Part shown: one piece after another, positions 10,222-21,955 of the stretch | Numbering within the stretch: position 1 is the stretch's first letter | How the letters are laid out: each line of letters starts with the position of its first letter | Assembly: GCA_963920765.1 (NCBI GenBank) | Contig: OY987243.1 | Span: 11,842,001-11,906,000 of the forward strand | Length of the DNA: 64,000 nucleotides | Direction: 5' to 3' | Source of the DNA: Ulota crispa | Taxonomy: Eukaryota > Streptophyta > Bryopsida > Orthotrichales > Orthotrichaceae | The notes under the pieces: model-generated | Databases searched by the model: none | What the model was told of the DNA's origin: nothing | Seen by the model: only the letters and a program-made list of their open reading frames with translations | Position numbers and translations under genes: made by a program

Positions 10222-11614
10222 TAAGCATCCAAAGAGTCCAAGATGGCCAAAGCAGGTGCTTGGAGGTGTGACACAAAAGAGGCATTTTGAGCTCAAATTT
10301 TGGTCTGTCACTCAAGTGCAAATGGAGTTGCTAGTTCAAGAAAAATTTCTAATCAACTTTTTGTTCCTTGAAATGCCTAGTTTGCTCTAGATTTTGCAAG
10401 GAACATGGAGAACATTCTATTTTTTCAACAATTAGAAGAAGAATGTCTTTGGTTAATTGAAGGGAGTAGCTTAGAGAGGGATGGGATGGGTGCTCCCATG
10501 TCTCATATTGTACAATTGAGAAGTTTGGTGATGTGTCGCCTTTTTTTTCTTGATTTGGGCAAGGTTTTTGTAGCTCTAATGTAAGGAGCTAGCCAAATCC
10601 AGTTACTTTGAGTGATCATATCTTTTGCAGTTTTTTTTCCATTTGTGGAGTTTTTTTTCCATCAAGTATAGCTAGACACAATCTCACGAGATCAACTGTT
10701 AGGTAAATCTTTTTTTGGGAGAATATTACATCAAAGTCTAAAATCCATATTGTGAACTGCTGCCCAAATTGGCAAATACAAGATTCTCAATAGTGGGGAT
10801 TTAGCAAATTTACTTGGATTTGAAATCAAGTCGGTTTGAAATATTTCAATTATAGTTGGGTATAGAATGGCTAGTTTGGATTATGTGATTACTTATTCAA
10901 CTTTCCAAAAAATCAAGGAATGTTTTGAAAGTTTCATATTGAAGTTATGCTAGATTTTCTTAGCAAGACAATTAGGAGGTAAAGCCGTTAGTCAAGCAGC
11001 CAAATTCCTTGCTAAAAATACCATATTTGTACATAGTTTGTAAATGCTACCAGCTCCTCATTATCTTAGTCTTTAACTAACATGCGTTCTAGAATCAATA
11101 TACCATCTACCAAATGTATGCAAAATCTCCAACTTTGATGTTGCCGTTTAGGCACCCAAATTCCATGCAAAAAGTACCATACTTGTACATATTGCTAGCT
11201 CTTCATTATTGATGATCTAAAGATTAGTAGCAACATTGGCACCTCATATGGGCAAGGCGAAGCTTGTTAGGAGAGGAATGCTATTTACTTGCTTAGCTTG
11301 CCCCCATGAGATCATTGGACATGACAAATGCTTTCTCATCAATTGAAATCAGCAAAAGGGAGCTTTTTAGTGGGACAAGAACTATGCCTAATTTGGAGCT
11401 TTATAGTGAGACGAAGGGAGTAGTGTTCATTGATTTTTTTGAATGAAATTGTGGTTGTGTATTATTCAAAGTTTTTGTGTCCAAGATCTTTTGAGGGTTT
11501 ATGCATGGTTTTTAGGACTACAGGCAAGACCAAGGTACTTCAGGAATTGAGCCACCGTATTGGACAAAGGTAACTTGGATTGGGCATTCTGGTTTGCTCA
11601 AGGTAATTATAGTA

Positions 11615-12242
11615 CAGTTGGGTACAGCAACCTTACAAGTTTTTTTGCAGTGAAATTTCAGTCAACAGTTTAGCAACTTTAAGAAGCCATATTTTCCTCA
11701 AAATTGTTCAATTTTGAAATCGCAAATTGTATTGGAATCACATAGAAGAGTACTACATGATTTGATAAAAAAAAAGAGGAAATTTTACAAATGATAAAAA
11801 AAGTTTGGCTACTTCCTATATTGTGTCTATCATCTAGTACTTCCACCTCTTGCAAAAATCACTCCTTGAATTGATTGGGCATATTTGTAATAAGAGTTTT
11901 TAGTTGCTCCATGGATACCTCATCCCATACTCTTTGAATAATGTGTATCATTTCTTGCTTGTTCTTTGGCTATTGGTGGTGGGGCAGCTCAATCAAATTC
12001 AAGTGGTGATTTTGGCAAGAGGTGGAAGTACACTATATAGGAAGTAGCCCAATTTTTTTTATCATTTATAAAATTTCAGTTTTTTTTTCAAATCAAATCA
12101 TGTAGTACCCTTTAGTAGTATTCCAACACAATTTTTGATTTAAAAAACGGACAATTTTTGAAGAAGTTATGGCCTTCAAAAGGTCCTCAAGTTGGCTGAA
12201 GTTTTACTACAAAAAAATTCGTAAGTTTACTGTATCCAATTG
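11615..12242 (-). mobile_element. Tc1/mariner-like element with about 230-bp inverted repeats
   Basis: Flanked by TA at 11613-11614 and 12243-12244. The left arm (CAGTTGGGTACAGCAACCTTAC onward, in two blocks) is the imperfect reverse complement of the right arm ending GTAAGTTTACTGTATCCAATTG. The match runs to about 11860 and from about 12005, with blocks such as ACTACATGATTTGAT, AAATGATAAAAAAA and GGCTACTTCCTATAT. Between the arms, on the minus strand at about 11965-11862, a frame reads IIQRVWDEVSMEQLKTLITN followed by MPNQF. This matches in pattern the C-terminal end of Tc1-type transposases (IQ..W..I....L..L..SMP). The rest of the transposase is missing. The second duplicate has a plausible empty site near 25566. 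Confidence 0.8.
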
Positions 12243-12349
12243 TACAAAGAAATTGTATTGGTTAATAGAGAAAAATTGATTCTAAAAGTACTTAGAAGCT
12301 AAGACTCAAGTATGTGGAAAGGACGTACTGCTAACATGGTATTACAATA

Positions 12350-12593
12350 GAACTCCTCTATACTGATATGGTTATTGATATGGTTGAGACCCCAAGAACT
12401 AGATTAGTTTAAGTAAGTTATTAGTTAATTTTGTGGAAGTGTAAATGAAGTGACCTTGAGATTAGTGCCGGGATAGCACCAAGGAGCATTATTACTATTG
12501 AATTGATTGCTTTGGTTTGTAACTGACGTATGGTCTAACATTGAGATTTTGGTTATGTATTAGATTATAGAGGATATCAATTTAGAGGAGTTC
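12350..12593. mobile_element. TA-flanked MITE, GAACTCCTCTA ends
   Basis: Left GAACTCCTCTATACTGATAT, right the reverse complement of ATATCAATTTAGAGGAGTTC, with TA on both sides (12348-12349 and 12594-12595). 244 bp, non-coding. In the second duplicate the surrounding DNA (GACGTACTGCTTACATGGTAT ... TATTGGGACCAAGTTACATC) continues without it, so it inserted after the duplication. TA duplication suggests the Tc1/mariner superfamily. Confidence 0.8.
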
Positions 12594-12626
12594 TACATGT
12601 ATTTTGTATTGGGACCAAGTTACATC

Positions 12627-13546
12627 TTAACCCCTACAAGACTATAGCCTTTATTTTGTCAAAAGACATTCAAAATTGCCATTTCTATGGCAAAGAGTAA
12701 AAAAGTTTGAAAATTAATATTTTTGCATATCTAACCGTAGGAACCTATACTAGACTACTATAAGTGCCTAAAAAATCCAAAAACTTTGAAAGCACAAATT
12801 GCAAAATATCTGCCTTCAAAGTATAAAAAACAAACTTTTTGCACCTTGCTTGACTAGATTATTTGACTTTGAACTTTTTTAACTTAAAATTTTTGCACCA
12901 CAAAGTTTGGAGGTTTAGATCTTCTTGGTAGAAAATTGAGTTGAGAATCTTTCGAAAAAAATTAAAACAAAAGTACTTAATTTTTATTCTTAAGAAAAAA
13001 ATTAGGTAGAAGAAGGTATGAGATTGAGCAAAAACTTAAATAGTTAATAACCCTCCAATGGAACTAAAACACAATAAATCCGATAGTGAGATTGTTCTAG
13101 CAAGCAAATGTCACCCTTTCCTACAATTTGTTTTGAAAAAATGTTAAACTTACATTCAAAAATGAACTTTATAAGGTATTTTTTCAAGAAGATGCTTAAA
13201 TTTCCCAATAAACAAGATTGTCCATAACTTTCCCATAACTAGTCCAAATGGAATGAATCAAAGCTTCAGTTGTAAAAAAAAACATTATCTATGAAGAAAA
13301 ACCAATTAAAATAAAATTTTTTATTTTTTGTACAAAAAACTGCTGCCTGCTCTCCCCAAATTTGTACTTATTTGGGCATAAGTTTTGCTCCTAGGCATAG
13401 ATTGGAATGAAAATTATATTCCTCAAAAGCTAATGTATTTCTATCTTCAAAAAAATTTAAAAAAATCAAGATTAAAATTGAGGCCATAGATACCTGCCCA
13501 AAATCTCATTTGTCCCTCAAAGGGATAATGGTCCTTTAGGGATTAA
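12627..13546. mobile_element. TTAA-family element, about 920 bp
   Basis: Left end TTAACCCCTACAAGAC follows the duplicated flank GGGACCAAGTTACATC. The right end, GGTCCTTTAGGGATTAA, matches the right end of the element at 1-588 over its last 60 bases. The partner block has a different TTAA element starting at the same flank (27568). Non-coding apart from short chance frames. Confidence 0.65.
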
Positions 13547-13750
13547 TCCAAGTTAGTCTCTTGTGTTCATTAATCTTTTTGTTAGTTCTTTTTCATGCTG
13601 TTGCTATTTTTTCATGTGCTTTGTTTTGATTCACATGTGATTTGGTTTGTAGGTATTTTTCATTTGAGTTGTTATCCAAAAATGCAATTGTGGAGTTGCA
13701 AATGCCATTTTTTTCAACTCTTAAGTAGACAAGACCTCTCTAAAGTATAG

Positions 13751-14173
13751 TGCCCTTGCATATCTTTACACCCACCCATTCTACCACTCAAAGAACTTAG
13801 CATTTTGTAAAATATGACTAGCAATTTTGTATTTGTATCATTGGTTTGTAATTCTTATGCAATTCCAATTAATCAAATAAAAATTTTGAGTTCCAAAAAT
13901 TGAAACCCAATTCTTGGTGAATTGTTTTAGATAAAGTTCATGGTTTTACTTGATAATTGATTGAAAAATATTGGTAATGAAGTTTTGAGATTTGATTGCA
14001 TAAATATGTAGGAAACATCCATATGCTCATTTTTCACTCTTACAAAAATATTTAAAAAGCTTTAGAATTCCTTCTATAGAGATTTTAGTGTTGAGGTGAT
14101 CATGACCAACTTTAGTAAAATAGATATGTCCATTTTTTAAATATCTTTTGACAAAATAAAAGTATTATCATGT
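13751..14173. other. AT-rich DNA, nothing recognised
   Basis: Beyond the right limit of detectable homology to the second duplicate. No gene or repeat supported. Confidence 0.4.
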
Positions 14174-14722
14174 TGAACCCCTAAGCGCCCAATCAACCAT
14201 TTTCTAGTCGCTACCCATTTCTTTTGGGTTGCATGAGACCAAAAAAAACTTCTTTCAAAAAAGCGTTTTATTTAGTAATAGAAAATCAAGTCTACTTTCC
14301 AACTTAACTTGAATCATGTCAATCCAAGTTAAACTCTACTAAGGAATTTTTTTTAAAGACAAGCACTTCAATATTTGCTAATGTTGTAAAATTTACTATT
14401 TTGAGAAATAAATGACGTTCTCTCATTTCAAAAGATTGCTCTTTTGAAGCTTAAGATAGAATGTCTTTTCTTAACCAATCATACCAAATTTTGAAATCTA
14501 TGAGTAAAATTTGTAATTTCGGTGAATATTAAATGGTAAATGCTTCTAAATTCATTACATAAAAATCCAAATTTTTTTTTGAGTGTTTGTCCGTATGGAT
14601 AATTGCTAAACATTACAAATCTTACTTTCTTCTTTTGAAGCAAACTTCATTGAAATTACAAAAGTACCATTTTGTAACACATCTATGTTTTGCCCTTACC
14701 CCCTTGGGCCTTTAGGGGTTAA
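14174..14722. mobile_element. TTAA-family element, 550-bp subtype
   Basis: Left end TGAACCCCTAAGCGCCC (one base off TTAA) and right end GGGCCTTTAGGGGTTAA (TTAA 14719-14722). The right half is homologous to the element fragment at 54162-54485 read in the other direction, sharing GGGTAAGGGCAAAACATAGA. Non-coding. Confidence 0.75.
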
Positions 14723-16536
14723 AGGTACAAACTTTATCATAAGGTGTGAGTCAAACAACAAAATCTAATTATCTATTTTACTAAATTTGGTCATGATCAC
14801 CCTAGAATCCCTTCACTCATCTAAGAATGCAGTTTAGAAGTTATGAAAAGACTGCATAAATAAAATGGGTTTAGAAATCACCTTCAAATAATTCTTCAAT
14901 TGCTCCTTTAAGACATCGCTCTGGATCAAAATATACATGACAAAAGTTAGAGGCATTCTTCCACAAGTTAATAACTTCTTCTAATATGTTGTCAAAGTTT
15001 TCATATGACCTTTGTTCAATCTTGCAAAGACTTTGCACTTTGGAAGCACAACAAGGCAAGAGGTCAACCTCACATAGGAATTACAAAAGTTTTCCAGCAA
15101 GAAAACCACAAGCAAAGCAAAAATGTTGGTTAGTGAATTGCAAATTCACCAAAAGACAAGAGAAAACCAACACCTAAAGTAGTGATTTTGATGAATAAAC
15201 TCACCAGTTGCAAGAGTTGCAACAACATTTCATGGTTACAAATAAAGCTGCGGCATTGATTTACAATTGTGAACTAGGAAGGTGAGAACTAAGAAACTAA
15301 TATCTTCTTTGCTAAAACTCGAATGGTTTTAGATTTGATAACTGGATATAACCCTTGCCTTATCTAAAGCCCCATTGGCACATGTACCTTTGGAACATTG
15401 GTTTTAAATTTTAAAATTGAGCACTGTGCCCTTGAAATGTGGCTTCAGAGGTTTTGAAATAGCAAAAGCGGTTACAAGAAATGCCCGCATTTTTAGGCAA
15501 CGCCTTGTTTGCACCTGCGGTCTTAGGATTTAGGGTGTGACCCCTCGGATGCGCCAGGTGGACAGGGCAATCATGCCAGGGCAAGGTGTTCCCACTTCCC
15601 CCACGCTCTTTGCAAAAACTTAATCTTGGAACTGGTCTTTCAGTATCATGTCGTCTTCTCCTGCAGTATTCAATCTCTCTGGTCTCATTTTGCGACGCTC
15701 CCTGCGCTTGGTTGTTAAACGCGCTCCTGCTCTCTTGTACTTGCAATTTTTGTGTCCCACCGTATTGGAGCTAAGGGTTGTTGCAGCGCCTTCTCTTAGG
15801 TTTCGAGAATTTGTAATTTGGTTTCCGTTTACTACACGCGAGGTCATGGAGGAATTCTGTTGAGGATTGATTCCATTTCTATCATTGCATTTCTGCTCCA
15901 AATTGGGCTCGACAGCAGAGATTGATCACAAGGTACATTGCCCCTCATCAATTGAATGTTCATGTGGTTTCCTTTGTACATTGCTATCATGGAGGTTCTG
16001 GAACTATGGGAATGGATGGAAGAGGGTCGGGTGGATAATGCTTCATGGTTGTTTTGTTGTTCTAGAATCTTTCTGGTGGAGGTGAACACGTCGTGTATGC
16101 AGGTGAATAGTTCCTGCTCCAACACATGTTATGTTTGGATTCAAAAGGGACGGAGTGTGATGCGGTTGTGGTGTTTGTTGTAATGGGGAGGTGGTGCAGT
16201 TTAGTGACGTTCATCAGCAATGGATAGTACTCGCGATTGTGAGTTGGCTTTAATGCTAGGAGTGTGGCTGCTTGTGCAAACTTTGGTTGCTTACAATAGC
16301 TTTGTCCTTCCACATCTTGGCGTCTTGGAGGAAGATTCGTCGAATGGTGTAGATGAAACTATGGGTACCTTCAGCGAGGGAGTGTAAGATCCCCTTGCGG
16401 ATGTTCATCTGGGGTTGCAAGATTACCGGTGTTGCCAGATTCCTTTTGTTCTCAACAAAGACCTAGAATTTTGGATTAAACCCCGTTCCATTGCTTGGTT
16501 TTGAGATTCTTGATGACGGAATATGAAGACACATGA
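14723..16536. other. Left flank / 5' part of the Harbinger element region, no clear gene
   Basis: Composition becomes less AT-rich from about 15400, resembling the transposon that follows, but no frame has recognisable motifs and I found no terminal inverted repeat marking the element start. Short frames around 15411-16183 are open on both strands and look like chance. Confidence 0.35.
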
Positions 16537-17396
16537 TTGATAGAAATGTTCAGAATGCCAAAATGCCATGTCTTTGCTTTGGGTGACATGTTGGCACCAC
16601 AAATTTTCAAGAAAGATACCAGATATTCTGTTGCAATTCCATTGGTGATTCACGTGGCGTGCACCCTCTTCAAACTGTCTTGCAAAGAGTCTTTTCTAGT
16701 GTGCTCTGAACTTTTTGCGATTGGGAAGAGCACCGTCTACTCAATCTTGAGAGAAGTCGTCCATGCTATCAATGATACCTTCAAACACAAGATTAGTTGG
16801 CCATCAAGTGATCAGCTCCGGTTGACGTAAGAGAGGTTTGCTAACTTGTGCGGGCTTTGTGCAATTGTAGGTGCCATCGACGGGATGCACATCTCCATTG
16901 CAAAACCGAGGTCTATTTCTGCAGATTAATTTTGTTTCAAATCAAGGGGCTACACCTTGAATTGTCAGGCAGTGGTTGACACTTAGAATAGGTTCTTAGA
17001 TCTTTTTCTTAGGATTCCGGGCTCCACTAATGATTCGAGAGTGCTGAGGAGGTCTTCCCTCTATGACTTGTCTACTCAACATAATTTCTTCAACAATCAA
17101 CCAAGTGCACAAGGTTTCATTCCTTACCTAATTGGTGACCAAGGGTACCCGTTGCTACCGTGGCTAATGGTACCTCATCGAAGTAATGTCTAGTTATCTT
17201 TTGCTGAATCTCTTTTTAACAATAGATTGAGAAAGGGCAGATGTGTGGTTGAGAATGCTTTTGGCATTCTCAAATCAACATTTTGAGAGATACTAACTAA
17301 ATAGGAGTTGCATGTGGCTTTCATGCCGGACGTAATACTTTGTTGTGCCATACTGCACCAACATGATTTTGAACTAGTTCCAGGAGGATGTAGATA
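16537..17396 (+). pseudogene. PIF/Harbinger (HARBI1-like) transposase, broken
   Basis: A plain DNA-transposon nuclease. The first open part (to 16830) reads like the N-terminal helical region of this family: YSVAIPLVIHVACTLFKLS, then ELFAIGKSTVYSILREVVHA and a W-P near its end. Further blocks follow: GAIDGMHISIAKPRS (first catalytic Asp), FKSRGYTLNCQAVVDT, RIPGSTNDSRVL, YLIGDQGYPLLPWLMVPHR (second Asp) and CVVENAFGILKSTF (catalytic Glu), then CCAILHQHDFE. All three acidic residues survive. The frame is interrupted by about six stop codons (for example after QLRLT, after SISAD, and within VVDT-RF), and one frame change follows QLRLT. It cannot encode an active enzyme as it stands. Confidence 0.85.
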
Positions 17397-18089
17397 ACTT
17401 CCTCAAAGTGTTAAGGACAGAAGGGCGAGGCGGCAAAGGTGTGGAGGACGTCACTATTGATAGCAAGGTTATTTAGAGGCATGAACATCTGGAGGCTATT
17501 CCGGCGACGACAGGAACAGCAGCAGCCATTGAGAAGCGTCGTCTTCTTGGGATACACTTCAGTACACAACAACCGCAAGGACAGCTATGAAATATCAGGT
17601 GGTACTTCATACAAATATTCTTGCAATTCATATTTTGTGAAGGTTTTTAAGACTGTGCATGAGCAACATGAAGCAGGCAAGTGAGAAGACTAGAAATGCC
17701 TCATTTGTTTTGAACTACAGAAATTAAATCTTCCACACTTGAATGCATCGTCAGTACATAATACATTATCATATTATAGAACACATGTACTTACAAATAT
17801 TTCAGCATGAACACTTTGTAATTCAATCATACTATTACAAGTACTCAGTGCTCAAAGTTGTACTCTTCCACTGCAATTTACTTGCAATTTTCACTGTCAG
17901 TTCAATAAGCCCTAACTCTTATTTCCTCACTTTTCCAGAGACCCTTTCTTCAACTTCCCATGTCAACTCAATGACAGCAGCGGAGATGTTCTCTAGGAAG
18001 GGAAGGACATCGGTTGCTTGCAGTTATGGTTGCACTTCTCCATTTAGGTGGGTAGCACCTGCATGAGGTTCAGCAGCCACGGCTATTGT

Positions 18090-19618
18090 CGCCGATGTAG
18101 AGGCACTTGTCATAGCAAACTCTAGATCGGTTGTCAAGGTTGTTGTACTTTGGTGTGGGGTTGTCAATGGTGAGGGGGTAGGTTGTGGGTTGTACTCCTC
18201 GACGGGGTTGAAGCCTCAGTTGTTCAAGGCTGTTCATCTTGAGGGTTAGGTCTATGTATGGGAGGTTGATCATGCCATGTCCGAGGTAGTGGAATACAAC
18301 AGTCAATACTGGTCAGTTGCTCAAAATTGTTACTCAAGACACTTGCAATCTGCGATAAGCAGCTTGCAATTTTGCTTTGCCTTGATACAGCCTCCTTTGT
18401 AATTTGCTTAACTTCTGCTATATTTGCATACATATGTGCATCCTTCTCTCTTAAAAAAGACATATTTTGTTCAAATAATTTGAACCGTACCTCAATCTTG
18501 TGACGCTCCATCTCTTGGTGCGTTTGAGCAATCTGTTGCATTTCCTTGGAAATCATCTCTGCATTCAATTTTGTCACTTCCGCCAATAAGGTATGACCAG
18601 ACGCTGTTTTTTACTTGACACCTGTGTTACCTTACCGTCTTCCTATTGAATATGATGAAGTCCTTGATGAACTGATGATGTGAGGTGTCACTCTTGCTGG
18701 AACTGCAGATCCCAGCCTCATCGAAGGCGTTGCTGCTGATATTGAAAGATGTGTTCTGTAACCTGGCATCAAAGGCACACTTTGAGGAGGCGAGGACGAA
18801 CTAGGTGGGGAAAATGGGGGTGTTCCCTGTCAACCAGGACCTATCGGCTCCACCCCATTGACAACGTCTGCAGGATCATAACCTTGGTAACTACTATCAT
18901 CCTCTCTTGCATCCAACTGTACCTATTCAGGTGGTCCAAAGTTAGAGTCAGTTGGTGAGTGGGGGACGTCCTGACATGAACTAGTTTGAATTTGTGGCCT
19001 TGAGCCAAACCAGTCATTGATGGCTTGATAGAACTCCAAGGGGAATTGTCTAGGTAGTCCATCATCCCTGCGTTGTGCAGATGTCATCTCCCAATAGTCT
19101 AGAGAATTCGTCCCAATTCAACACAAGTAGTCAGCAATACGTTTGTACTTGGGTAGAATTAGGTTCCACTTGGCCTTGCAAGTAGCCTTGTTGCATGGCA
19201 TAGGTGAGTAATTGGCTCTCATGAGGTCCTGTGATATTTTCTGCCATTTAGTACTGTCCAGCGCCATCAAGTCCCTCCCATCGACCGTGTCCAATTCCTC
19301 AAGATACAGATCTCTTTTTGCCGATATGAGGGCAAGGACTTCAAGGTGTACCCAATTTGGACCCCTGTCTCTGCAAGCTCTCTTGTTGCTGTTACTTGCT
19401 CCAGGACTGCTAGTGGGTGGCATGTGTGCAGGTGGTGGGGTGCTGGTTGAGGGCGCTACTCGCACTGCACTTGGGATGCTCCCTGGCGCCATGTGGTTCA
19501 CCGCAGCAATCATGTTCACCGGCCAAAGACTGCTGACAGGGCCCCTAGTAATAGGGGGAGGACGTCCAAATTGGAAACCGACAATGGGGATGCCAGCTGC
19601 ACAATAGAGAAGTACCAT
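18090..19618 (-). pseudogene. Myb/trihelix-like ORF1 protein of the Harbinger element, broken
   Basis: The largest open part, 19618-19118, has a proline-rich N-terminal region and then a Myb/SANT-like domain: WVHLEVLALISAKRDLYLEE, TKWQKISQDLMRANYSP and CKAKWNLILPKYKRIADY. After a stop the same frame continues with DYWEMTSAQRRDDGLPRQFP and FYQAINDWFGSRP, as in trihelix-type proteins. A separate open frame at 18586-18224 is a coiled-coil segment rich in Met, Gln and Glu (EMISKEMQQIAQTHQEMERH), the usual C-terminal part of such proteins. In this family the protein helps bring the transposase to DNA; that role is inferred from family knowledge. It is disrupted by at least two stops. Confidence 0.7.
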
Positions 19619-19739
19619 AGCAATAACGTGAGTCTCTATACCCTAATTCCTTGTAGTACAAGTTGCAAGCGTTCTCATTGCAGCATCGGAGGGGGTATGT
19701 GGATTGTGCAAGTCTAGGTGCATATGCAAAAGTAAGCAA

Positions 19740-21286
19740 AGACTACAAAGCCATGTTCTCCATGACTGGACTTGTAATTCCTCTTCAATGCACAACATGG
19801 AGAACCAAAACAACAACTTAAGTTGATGGCATGCATTTGCAGAAAGAAGCAACGGTTGGGAGCACTTGTTTTAGGTACAGTGGGAACTTGACAAAATAAA
19901 ACCTTTACACATACTTCTATTCATTACTACCTTGTTTTCTATCCTTTTCTTCCACTACATTGTTCATCATGTAGTGGATTTCATAGTGATTGAACTTACC
20001 ATTGATTGGCATGCCGATAAGGTGAACCGGCATCGCTGTCGGCCAAATTGGGGAGTTGTATGCTTGGGAGTGTAGGTGGTTCTCCATGTTCTGCAAACTT
20101 AAGCGCTTTGCTCACAACAAGAACAGCTAGTCAAGCGCAGTATAGCCTCTGCAACATCAACTTTTGAGGAATTTCCAAAGTGCAAGCACAATGCCAGTGA
20201 TTTTCTACTTGGCATTGATGCTATTTCCTATATTGCATTGCAGTTGTGTATGTCACTGTACCATTGAATATTGAATATGTGAATGGAACTTCGAGCACCA
20301 AGAGTTTGTGCCTCTTGGCACTTGGTCGCCGTTACTACTTGCCATTTTAGTGTTCTTACTGCAATGTACTACGGTGATTTGTAATGACACATCATTGGTG
20401 CTTCAGAGCTTTAAGAGAAATGTTTGCTTTCACTAGTTTGTCACCATCTTTACCTTTTCAATGTTGGTTCTTTGCATTGAATGGTCATTCCACATGGCGG
20501 AGTTCTGATTTGGTTCTCATGCATGAATCATGAACTGATTCTAATTATATGCAGCAGTTTTGCCGCAATACATCTGCAATGCAAAAATGAAAAAAAAAAG
20601 TTTCAGTAACGTACCTAACACGTCGAACATTCACGGCAAAGCTGATGCTTCTGTCCCATGGCAAGGGCCAACGACAAATTCACAAAGCCGAACAGCAATG
20701 ATCCTCCATACTTCTGATCCAAGTTCCAGCCGCCATAGACACAAGACGTTGGAGGAGCCTAGTGACAAGAAGGGGCTGCGATCCTTTTCAATGGGATATC
20801 TGTCAATGCGGTGTTACGTAATCAACCCCCAGAGTTGGCACTAGCTAAAACCGCCTCTACAATCTCGCTGAGCTCCACATTTTCCATTTTTAACCAAATT
20901 TCTGGCAGCTAAAAGTGTGCAAGTTATCCCCGGATTGTAGGGAACTTATCTTCTACTTTTTGAAACTATAGGTCTTAAAACTTTGCCAACTCTGCATCCA
21001 CCTAGGCTCGAGGTCTAATACCCCTGGCCATTGGGAACACGTCCATCTCAAACAGCTTAATCCTCTCGTCTTTTCTAATTTCAAAGTACATGTGCGTATA
21101 AAGCTTAAGTATTAGCCAGTGAATACTTTTATTAGCTAGCTAAAATTGATTTTATGTAAAGAGGCTGTTGAATGGCACTGATTGAAATCCGATGTTTTAT
21201 AATTCCTTTTGTTTTGTATGCAACCGGTTTTTTTCCTTATCCCACCGCCTAACAATGAACTAACCTCAGGTTATTCCCGCACATAG
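19740..21286. other. Right part of the Harbinger region and flank of gene copy 2
   Basis: No frame with recognisable motifs. A short open frame at 20560-20844 has no features. The stretch 20900-21286 replaces the GC-rich promoter that precedes gene copy 1 and ends at the duplication breakpoint (21286/21287). Confidence 0.4.
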
Positions 21287-21955
21287 CCCCGGACTTTGTA
21301 GCGGTCGTCGTGTGCAGGTGCGACCTCCGGAGAGGTGCAGAATCTCGGAATGCAGATGCGTGTCTGTTGTGCCTCTCGTCAGCAGGCAGCTGGTCGAACA
21401 AGAAATTGCAGCGTTCCAGAGATTGTCTATTTAGTTACTTTAGCCGGCGAACTTCTTGCGTCGAGTATCGTATCGTTTCTCTGTTGGTAGTTTGATCCAT
21501 CTTGGTGAGAAAGTGTGCTCTTGTGTGGGAAGAGGAATCCTTCGTCGATAACGTAGTCGATCCCGTTTGTAACGCCAACCCTAACTTTTAGAAGTCTTTT
21601 GCCAACGAGAGAGAATGGTCTTGGTTCTGGCTATCGTGCGGCATTGGAGGACGAGTGGCTCTTTGCAGCCATAGCCACTTTGGAGTTGGTACGCCAAAAT
21701 CATTTGGGATGAGCAGGAACATATGAGCTCCGACGGTGCAGTTAGCGTGTGCAGATGGCTTCCTGGATTACGAGCTCGTGACACTAAATCTATGGTGTTT
21801 CGGTCCATGTAAATTGGAATGATATTGTTCGGCGCGAGTGACTAGGGTTGCAGTAACGGTAGAGGTCGTGATTGAAGAGTTTGGGGTTTCCAGGTTGGTA
21901 GGAGGGGGGGGGGGGGGGGGGGGAAGAGGTGTATGGGCAGAGACGAACTCCGAGG

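Larger units (their letters stand above)
9099..11420. mobile_element. Stowaway-ended (Tc1/mariner class) element carrying nested insertions
   Basis: The left end CTCCCTCTGTTCCATTATAA and the right end (reverse complement CTCCCTTCGTCTCACTATAA) are inverted repeats that continue with AGCTCCAAA. They are the CTCCCTC-type ends known from plant Stowaway elements. TA follows at the right (11421-11422), and TG stands at the corresponding left site. The second duplicate has the uninterrupted site (GCACTATAGTAATTATTATG at about 25378), so the insertion post-dates the duplication. Within its 2.3 kb lie the TTAA element 9246-9892 and the Harbinger-type MITE 9900-10221. No transposase frame remains. Confidence 0.8.
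4182..13750 (+). repeat. Segmental duplication, copy 1 (partner 21287-30860, direct)
   Basis: Homology to the partner block is collinear. 4182-6670 matches 21287-23774 with one length difference in the poly-G run. 7560-9095 matches 24070-25375 at clearly lower identity. 11430-11612 matches about 25400-25567. 12245-12345 and 12600-12626 match 25590-25629, 27287-27302, 27474-27510 and 27545-27567. 13548-13745 matches 30658-30855. Gaps are explained by insertions in one copy or the other. Breakpoint at the left: the copies agree from CCCCGGACTTTG onward and are unrelated before it. Confidence 0.9.
15400..20900. mobile_element. Decayed PIF/Harbinger transposon (approximate limits)
   Basis: The convergent pair of a DDE transposase remnant (plus strand, 16537-17400) and a Myb/trihelix-like protein (minus strand, 19618-18090) is the two-gene layout of plant PIF/Harbinger elements. 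The limits are a guess from composition. I could not find matching ends or the TAA/TTA duplication, so the true element may be shorter. It lies in the spacer between the two segmental duplicates and ends only a few hundred bases before the second gene copy. Confidence 0.55.

Noticed and set aside
15371-20850. Possible Harbinger ends near GCCCCATTGGCACATG (about 15371) and GAGTTGGCACTAG (about 20833)
   Set aside because: The two do not form a convincing inverted repeat and no 3-bp duplication is present, so element limits are left approximate.
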